Positions 57,101 to 64,000 of a stretch of DNA of 64,000 nt are shown one piece after another (the first letter of the stretch is position 1; the number at the start of each line of letters is the position of its first letter). Under the pieces are notes generated by a model. It ran no database searches, was not told where the DNA came from, and was given only the letters and a program-made list of their open reading frames with translations. Location of the stretch: positions 2,751,928 to 2,815,927 of the forward strand of contig VXAI01000096.1 in the NCBI GenBank assembly GCA_013399305.1. Reading direction: 5' to 3'. Source of the DNA: Rostratula benghalensis (taxonomy: Eukaryota; Chordata; Aves; Charadriiformes; Rostratulidae). Made by a program: the position numbers and the translations under genes.

Positions 57101-58937
57101 AAGCCCTGCTTGGGCTTCCAGGCTGACGAACAACCATTAAAACCCATCTCTCGGGTACTCACCAGCCCACGGGATCCCAGCGGCGATGCTCCCGACCCTG
57201 CTGCCAGCCCCGCAGCCTCCAGAGCCTTGTCCCCAGCAAACCCAGAGCACCTGGAGGCTGTGGGCAGCAGGGAGGAGCCGGGGTTGAGGGGGTGGGGGGT
57301 GGTGGTGGTGCTGGGGTTGGAAGCAGCCGGGGGCAGCCCCTTCATTCATAAAAAAGCAGCCCAGGCTGCCGGCAAACCCTCCGTCCCGCCGCTCCCGGGG
57401 TGTGCTCGGGTCGGCATCCGCGGTCAGCAGTTGCCATCTAGCGGTACGTGGGCTGGTTTGGCCAAGTTTGGGTGAATTCCTAGGGGTAGTATATGGATTT
57501 TCCTCGGAATATACTGTTCCCGCAGCTGAGGGTGCACCTAGAGGGGGTGGGATAGCGATGAACCCCATCCATCGGGCACATCGCTCCTTTTTTCCTCTCC
57601 TCCCCTCCCTTTTGATTTGGGAAACTGAACTGCAGAGGACCAGGGCCACACGGGCACTGCTGCCTGGCAGTGGGATTTTGAAAGGAAAACTCTGATCCCC
57701 AAGCAACTCAAGAGCAAAATGTTATGGAAAGAAAAACCTGTGAGGATTTGGGCTCTGGTGGCTGTGCACTAGCACGGCGCAGTGGGAGTGGATATGCATG
57801 GTTGAGGACCCAATGTATATAACCATACATTTACAAGGGGTTTTTCACTCCAGATGAGCTCTGGTCTGGTCTGAACGCCCATCAGCGGCTGGGGAGCGTG
57901 AGGTGTGTTCCTGGAGTGCAGTTGATTTGGTTTCATCTGAAAGGAATCCAGCTGAAGCTCTCCCAAGCCTGAGCTCTCCAGAACTGCTCCAGGACACGAT
58001 CCAAAGTACAGTGAAGTGGGGAAAGACAGGAGATCAGTTTCAGAAGTGCACCCTTGAGCCAAATTAATGTGCTGGAGCAGGCACAGCCCAGCAGAGCTTT
58101 GGAGAAAAAGGACTTTGCTGCCTAACAACCCCATGCTGGGAGAGCTTCTTGGCCCCTTCCTAAGCCCTGGCAACAGTAAAGGCCCAAGGGAGCTGCCCAA
58201 GATGTCAGTGGGGTCAGAAAGGGTGTCAAGGTCCTGGGGACAATAATTGGCCTCACCTGGACCCCCCACCTGCTGCCTGTTGGGCTGGAGGCTCCATTTA
58301 AGCCCAGGCCTGGGCCAGGAGCCCCCTCCCAAATTGTAATGAAGGTAGGTCTCTGCTGGATCCAGACTGTATTCCTGGATGGACTTCAGCCTGGTGTAGG
58401 CACCTCCATCTCCTGGACAGATCTTGGACCGATAGTACAGGCAGCTTTGGCACCAGCTTGTTGGTGGGACCTGTCTCTGTCACCACGCTAGCTTTGCTTG
58501 GGGGGACTGCACCCCGGTGGTGGAGGGTACTGCCTGTACTGGGGTGACCCTGCTCTTGCTGCTCCTGCTGCATGGGAATCCAAATCATGCTTGGGGCTGT
58601 TGGCCAGCTCTCTGCCATTTCTGGACCAGCTCATCCTTTCATTGTGTGGGATGGGGGGGCTCTGTCCCTTGGGGTGTGATGCTTTTGTTCCCCAGCTTCC
58701 CTGCAGCTCAGCCAAGTGCTCTGCAGGGAAGGTAGGTGTGCTCTAACAGCTGGATGGGACTGGTCTCATTCAGGCCACAAATGGGCTGAGCCAACCCCTG
58801 CAGGGAGCAGAATTGTGCTCCTCCTGGAGGAGCCAAGAAGTGGTTTGGGCAGCATCAGGTGCAGTGGGAATGGTCCCTGTGCTGCTGATCCACCTCTGCT
58901 TCCTGGGGATGGAGCCAGTCTTCTGTGCCCATTTGGC
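51161..58937. other. Noncoding stretch with candidate regulatory sites
   Basis: No protein or RNA gene was recognised in about 7.8 kb. A T-rich tract lies at 53,930-53,975. Candidate sites are the GATTA pair at 55482-55491, the CTCF-like site at 57431-57444 and a strong minus-strand donor at 57157-57162. Confidence 0.5.
57431..57444 (-). promoter_or_regulatory. CTCF-like binding site
   Basis: The minus strand reads CCGCTAGATGGCAA, which fits the CTCF core CCASYAGRKGGC at all but one position. Prediction by eye only. Confidence 0.4.
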
Positions 58938-58961
58938 TTGGAAGGGACCTGTAAAGGTCAC
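58938..58961 (-). mobile_element. CR1 LINE fragment, left part split by LTR
   Basis: CTTGGAAGGGACCTGTAAAG is the start of a reverse-orientation CR1 tail that resumes after the LTR at 59633. Confidence 0.7.
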
Positions 58962-59632
58962 TGTCCTGGTTTGAGTGACACAGGATTAATCTCTCTTTCA
59001 GTAATTTTACTTTTCAGTAAAACCTCTTCTAATGTGTGGGGTACTTTTAGAAGAGTCTAGTGTCTGAATTCATGAAGCTACTGACTTGATAGCCAGCTCT
59101 GGGGTGAGGGTTTCCAGGTCTCAGTGTGTTTGAGTCTTGCCAGGTCTGGGGATGATGAGGGGTGAGACACGGGCACTTGCCCCACGCTGCCAATGGGATA
59201 ATTTCATACCATGAACATCACCTTCTATATAAATCAAGAAGTTTGTTGAGGAGTTTTCTCTCTCCCTTAATGGTGGTGATTCTGAGAACCCTGCTCTGGT
59301 GCCTCAGCCTTGAGGACTTCCCTTCTGCCCAAAACCACCACAATCCCAGTGTCCCACGTGTGCCCTCAGCTCCTGCTGAGAGTGCGCAGCTTCCTGCTGG
59401 GATGGACTGGGTGTAGTCCTTGTGTATTTCATTTTGGTATTGGGATCAATACTGATTCTGTAGTGTTATTAATGTTAATTATCTAGTCTTAGTCCATAAA
59501 ATCTGTTTATATTTCAACCCTTAGGCTTCCTTATTTTTCACAGTTCCCCTTCCCAGGTGGTGAGGGGTTACTGGGTGAGAAAATAATTGTCTAATTGACA
59601 ATAAACTGTTGTGGGTTCCTCAAACCATAACA
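58962..59632 (+). mobile_element. Solo long terminal repeat of an endogenous retrovirus
   Basis: A 671-base element bounded by TG...CA. Its ends form an imperfect inverted repeat (TGTCCTGGTTTGAG and CTCAAACCATAACA). Inside are a TATATAAA box at 59226-59233 and AATAAA at 59600-59605, both in + orientation. It is flanked by GTCAC and GTCAT, a 5-base target duplication with one change. No internal retroviral genes follow, so it is a recombined solo LTR. TGTCCTGGTTT starts are common in avian ERVL-type LTRs; the subfamily was not determined. Confidence 0.8.
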
Positions 59633-59765
59633 GTCATCTACTCCAACCCCCTGGGCAATGAGCAGGGACATCTTCAGCTAGGCTCAGAGCCTTATCCAAC
59701 CTGACCTTGAACATTTCCAGGGACTGGGGCATCTACAGCCTCTTGGCTGCCCATTGCTGTAGGGA
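59633..59765 (-). mobile_element. CR1 LINE fragment, right part split by LTR
   Basis: GTCATCTACTCCAACCCCCT continues the CR1 begun at 58938, through CTGACCTTGAACATTTCCAG and CTTGGCTGCCCATTGCT. Confidence 0.82.
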
Positions 59766-59928
59766 AACTTATTTTCGTGGCATTAGCTCCTTGGGCCAGC
59801 ACTGTGCTACTGACAGCGATGCCTGACGTTGTGGGTCAGCCTGGTGCCATCTCATCCTGTTCCACCCCTTCCCCACCCACCCCAGCAGCAGCTCAGCCAA
59901 ACCATACTCCCTTCTACATGTGCTAGCA

Positions 59929-59943
59929 AAAAAAAAAAAAAAA
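59929..59943. repeat. Poly(A) run
   Basis: About fifteen A bases after GTGCTAGC, at the left edge of the AT-rich island. No poly(A) signal is near it. Confidence 0.8.
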
Positions 59944-59944
59944 G

Positions 59945-60456
59945 GTCCATTTAGAATTTGGACAAGGGCTTGTGTCTGTGCTTATCTTGGCTGTTCCGGT
60001 CATTATGTGACTTACTGTAATGTCATTCATCTTCCTTTGAATCTTTGTGGAAGTCTATGAAAGTGCAGCTTCACAATGCTTATGCTGCTTGTTGACATTT
60101 GAAAGCACAATGTCCCCCAGTGCAAGGAACAATGAATAGAATGCTCTGTCTTGTGAGCATATGGATAAATGCAGAAATATATAACTTGCATTAAAACAGG
60201 GGCACGATTTGAGCAACGGCCTCCTCTGAACGTTTAACTCCTGTACCTATTAAAACATTAAATGAGCTAAATTGTTCATGTTGCTCCTCAGGTAGCTTCC
60301 CATATTTAGGTAGAGGCACACACAGGTTTTTATTTCTCTTGTCTTTCTTTTCAGATAAAGAGCAGGCCTGAGGATTTGATAGAAGAACATATTTTAAATA
60401 AAATGTTTAATTGCAATGTATTTACTCCTGAAGATTTAACAGAAGAAGAACTGTAG
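59945..60456. other. AT-rich, non-repetitive island
   Basis: About 500 bases clearly richer in A/T than the surroundings, without CR1 or simple repeats. It carries a SOX-type AACAATG at 60128-60134 and several TTAAA/ATAAAT runs. The texture resembles conserved noncoding enhancers, but conservation was not tested. Confidence 0.35.
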
Positions 60457-60628
60457 CCCACTCATCTTCTGCCTGCTGGTGTCCTGGTGCTTTTGGGGGT
60501 GTCCTGGCAGAGCTTTGCCTGAGTGCTGAGCCCAGCCGTGCCCGCACAAGTGTGGGGTGTCCAGCAGAAGCTGCATTTCTTACATTCAGCAAGAAATCCC
60601 CAGGGCCTGGGATTCTGGTTTGTGGTGT

Positions 60629-60672
60629 TTTTTTGTGTTTTTTTTTTTTGTTTTGTTTTGGTTTTTTTTTAG
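60629..60672. repeat. T-rich simple tract
   Basis: T runs broken by single G bases, ending in TTTTAG. Confidence 0.85.
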
Positions 60673-61639
60673 TTCACTGGGAGCTGAGTGGTACAAACCC
60701 CATTTGTGGAGCATCAGATTTTGGGTTTAATTACCCCTGTTGGTGGAGCTGCAGAGATGGGGTATTTTTCTATGTCAAACTGGGGGCAGCGTTTCACAGG
60801 GGATTTCAGAGTCCCCAGATGGATCAGCTGGGTCAGGAAGATGTGGCCACCTCTGCTCTCAGTCTCTGTGCTACCCCAGCACTGTGTATTTTGCTCTCCC
60901 AGGTACATGCTGCAGGAAGACACGTCCCTCATCCTGTGCCCGCTCCTTGACTGCCTTTTTGGGCTCCCTTTGCATGCTCCAGAGCTGCTCTCTGGAATGG
61001 ACTCTGGAGAGCACCACAACTGAGATAAAGCAGCACTTGTTTTATTCATCCCAGAGCAGAGAATACTGTTCCCACCTTGCAGAAGGACAGCTTCCCTCTG
61101 CCACCCCAGGGAAGAGGTTTTCCTGGCTGTGCTGGAGCTGAGAGGGGCAGTCACAGCCCCCAGCCCCATCCTCCTTCCAGCTGCACCTCTTTTCTTCTTG
61201 AAGCAGGCTACTGCTGCAGAGGGAAGCTGGTTTCTTTCTCTCCCTCCCCCTTAAAAATTCTTCCCTCATCCCACCTTGCTGTTTTCTTCCTTCTGGAAAG
61301 CTCAGCTCCAGCTCTTTACATCAATATGTTCTACTCACAAGGTCTTGAATCACTGTTGTATCAACAGTAACATGAATAAATATTGGAAATCAAAGACTAC
61401 CTACTTGCTTTTCATTGGGAGAAGGTAGGGGGGGAAACAGTGGCTCTTGCTCCAGAGACTCAGATGTTGGAATCAGCCTCCTACACACCAGCCTTTGTGG
61501 CTGGTGGAACTCAGATGGACACCCCCTGCCCAGGGAGTGGCCCAAGTAGAAGTGCCCTGCCAAGGCCTCCCACCCTCTTGGTGGTCGACTTAGCCTCCCC
61601 CTTGGTTCCCAACTCCCCAAGACTGGCCAAGGTGAGGTG

Positions 61640-62225
61640 GATGGTTCTGGTTGCTTGTTTCTTATGTTCAAATGAGTTTTCCTGTATTTTAATTGGTGTC
61701 CATTTCCTTTTGTCCTGGCCTTGGACATCACTGTAAAGAACTTGGCTCTGTCTTCTTTACTCCCCTCCATCAGATCTTTATACATGTGGATAAACTCCCC
61801 TTATGTCCTGTCTTCTCCAGGTTGAACAGCTCCACCTCTTTTAGCCTTTCTTCACGTGAGAGCTGCTCTAAGCCCTCAATCACCTTTGCTAGACTCACTC
61901 TGGTGAGATGATGTCTGTCTTGTACTGGGGAGCCTGGACTCCCAGCACTCCCCATGAGTCTCACCAGCACTCAGTAGAGGGGAATGATCAACTCCTCAAC
62001 CTGCTGGCAATGCTCCTCCTAATGCAGCCCAGGATGGCACCGTTCTTCTTTGCTACAAGGGTGTGTTGCTCTCATGTTCACCTCAGTGTTCACCAGGACC
62101 TTCAGGGTCTTTTCTGAAGAGCAGCTTTCCAGGCAGTCAGCACCCAGCCTGTACTGGTGCATAACATTATCCTGCCCCAGGTGTAGACATCTGTGTTTCC
62201 CTTCTACTGTATTTTTTACCACATT
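61640..62225 (-). mobile_element. CR1 LINE fragment lacking its 3' tail
   Basis: Contains CTTCTCCAGGTTGAACAGCT and CAGCACTCAGTAGAGGGGAA-type CR1 blocks. Read on the minus strand it shows the decayed YKDLMEGSKEDRAKFF frame. The usual terminal repeat is absent at the low-coordinate end. Confidence 0.8.
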
Positions 62226-62227
62226 AT

Positions 62228-62293
62228 GTTACATTAATGGTTGGACCTGATGATCTTTCAAGGTCCCTTCCAACCTACACAATTCTATGATTC
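62228..62293 (+). mobile_element. CR1 LINE 3' terminus, forward
   Basis: GGTTGGACCTGATGATCTTT through TACACAATTCTATGATTC is the extreme CR1 3' end. It forms an inverted pair with the next fragment. Confidence 0.85.
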
Positions 62294-62295
62294 AC

Positions 62296-62385
62296 AGAAT
62301 CACAGACTCTCAGGGATTGGAAGGGACCTTGAAAGATCATCTAGTCCAATCAACTCCAGATTCAACTCCTAAGAACACAGCCTGG
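62296..62385 (-). mobile_element. CR1 LINE 3' terminus, reverse
   Basis: GAATCACAGACTCTCAGGGA and CTTGAAAGATCATCTAGTCC are a reverse-orientation CR1 tail. It lies tail to tail with the preceding fragment. Confidence 0.83.
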
Positions 62386-63029
62386 CACCAGCACTGCCAG
62401 GAGCACTGTGTCCTTCCTCTGGAGCCCTTGTTCTGCCTCTTCTCCCCCTGCCTCCTTGCACACACGTTTCCATTCAAACCAGCCTTTGTACTGGCTACAG
62501 CCCCTCCTGTGAAGGAGGGCTCTGTGCCAATCAGCTGCTCCACCACAGGACTTACCTGGTGATCTGTTCCAATGCTCTTAGTGGGACCTTCCCCAGAACT
62601 GAAAATGAACTGTAATCTTCAGTCATACCCATCACCACAGGATGGCACGCAAGGCAACAGGCAGGAGGTGGCAAGAGCGCTAGCACAGTTGAGAAAGAGC
62701 TTTGAAACACAAACAAATTATAGGATATAAAGGCAGAGGCTTCAGGTGAAAACATTAAAGACATCCCAACCTCTGTACCAATGATAAGTAGTGGGGGTTT
62801 CTACATCACCATCCATGCTGCTGTTTGCTTAAGAGAATATGATGTTTTCTGCCTTGGTGCTTCTTTTTAATGCTTTTTGCTTCTTACTCTATTTATCTGT
62901 TCTGGTTTGGTAATGACCCCGTTCTGGTCACCTCATCCCAATGCCAGTGGAGGGCCTCCTCCAGGTTCTCTAATCCTGGGTGTCCCCTGGCTGATGCACA
63001 ACACGAGCAGACTTCACACCTATGTATAA

Positions 63030-63565
63030 CACAGAATTGTTGTGGTTGGAAAGGACCTCTGAGATCACCGAGTCCAACCATACACAAAGATACAACCCAC
63101 TCCCAACAATCTCGGGCACTAGAGCGTGCCCTGAGGTGCCACATCTACACGTTTCTTAAACACCTCCAGGGATGGTGACTCCTCCACCTCCCTGGGGCAG
63201 GCCATTCCAGTGCCTGATCACCATCTCAGTAAAGTCATTCTTACCAATACCCAGTCTAAACCTCCCCCATTGCAACTTCAGACCTGGTCCTGTCACTGTT
63301 CCCTTGGGAGAAGAGGCCAACACCCCCCTCTCTACAACCTCCTTTTGGGTAGTTGTAGAGGGCAAGGAGGTCTCTCCTCAGCCTCCTCCAAACAAAACAT
63401 GCCCAGTTCCCTCAGCCTCTCCTCATGTGACTTGTTCTGCAGACCCCTCACCAGCTTGGTAGCTCTCCTCTGGACACACTCCAGCACCTCAATGTCCTTC
63501 TTGTAGTGAGGGGCCCAGAACTGAATGCAGCACTTGAGGTGAGGCCCCACCAGTGGCAGGTAGAG
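63030..63565 (-). mobile_element. CR1 LINE 3' fragment
   Basis: Begins ACACAGAATTGTTGTGGTTG, includes the CCTCAGCCTCTCCTCATGTG and TGGACACACTCCAGCACCTC blocks, and ends near GGTGAGGCCCCACCAGTG. 5'-truncated. Confidence 0.9.
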
Positions 63566-64000
63566 AGGTACAGATCTTGGATACAGACACATCCTCCAGG
63601 GAACACACTGAGGGGGGTCACCTCAGGGAGGAGGAATTAAGCCCCTATGAAACGCAGGGACTACCTTGCTTCTCCACGAGGTGGGACTGGGATCCTCTCT
63701 TCTTCAGTCTGGGTGAGGTTTTTTGGGTCACACACTGCACATCCCCTGGGGATCCCGCACTTCTCTCAGTAACACAGAATCGTTCCAACACCTTCAGCCA
63801 CGAGCACTACTCCTGATTTCCCCATAATCCTTTACTACAATCCACAAAATAACGGAAGCCAACAAATCTAGGATTTCTATGGATTAACGTAACTAACGGG
63901 AGGTGGATCTACCTCCAACGGAGAGAAGAAGGATTTCTCTGGATTGGAGACAGATGCACCCTGCAATTAGCATTTTCTTTATTAATTTTTGCCCCCCCCC
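63566..64000. other. Unassigned right flank
   Basis: No gene or repeat recognised. The window ends in a run of C bases. Confidence 0.6.

Noticed and set aside
60355..60400. RPEL actin-binding motif reading of SRPEDLIEEHIL
   Set aside because: RPEL motifs need nine residues between RP and IL; only seven are present here.

Overview
The window is vertebrate nuclear DNA, almost certainly from a bird. Genes are split into short exons with canonical GT..AG borders. The dominant repeats are CR1 retrotransposon pieces ending in the ATTCTATGATTCT-type tail, and there is one solo retroviral LTR. The right half is GC-rich. No operons, ribosome binding sites, tRNA, rRNA or CRISPR are present. The species cannot be named from this sequence alone.

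Layout. 1-8,441: intronic or upstream DNA with no exon I can support. 8,442-26,832 (+): twenty coding exons of RAD54L2 (ARIP4), a SNF2-family chromatin remodeller. They join in frame into 1,424 codons plus stop; the initiating exon (about 50 residues) lies left of the window. 26,833 to about 31,745: a long RAD54L2 3' UTR with three candidate poly(A) positions. 32,350-43,908 (-): a complete 17-exon class 3 semaphorin of about 767 residues, interrupted only by a 146-base assembly gap (34,746-34,891) at the end of coding exon 10. The two genes converge tail to tail, and their predicted 3' ends abut or overlap around 31,735-31,750.

43,984-64,000: no protein gene that I can support. It holds CR1 copies, a solo LTR inserted into one of them, and some candidate regulatory stretches: paired homeodomain sites near 45.2 kb, a CTCF-like site and a possible noncoding first exon near 57.2-57.4 kb, and an AT-rich island at 59.95-60.46 kb.

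The two proteins do not share a pathway: RAD54L2 is a nuclear ATPase and the semaphorin is a secreted guidance cue. The point of most interest is the semaphorin. From memory of the family it resembles SEMA3D most closely, but it sits beside RAD54L2, where human 3p21 has no semaphorin. It is a candidate for a SEMA3D-type paralogue kept in birds (and possibly fish, as SEMA3H) and lost in mammals. Its conserved furin site also has an Arg-to-Cys change. Family comparisons are from memory; no search was run.
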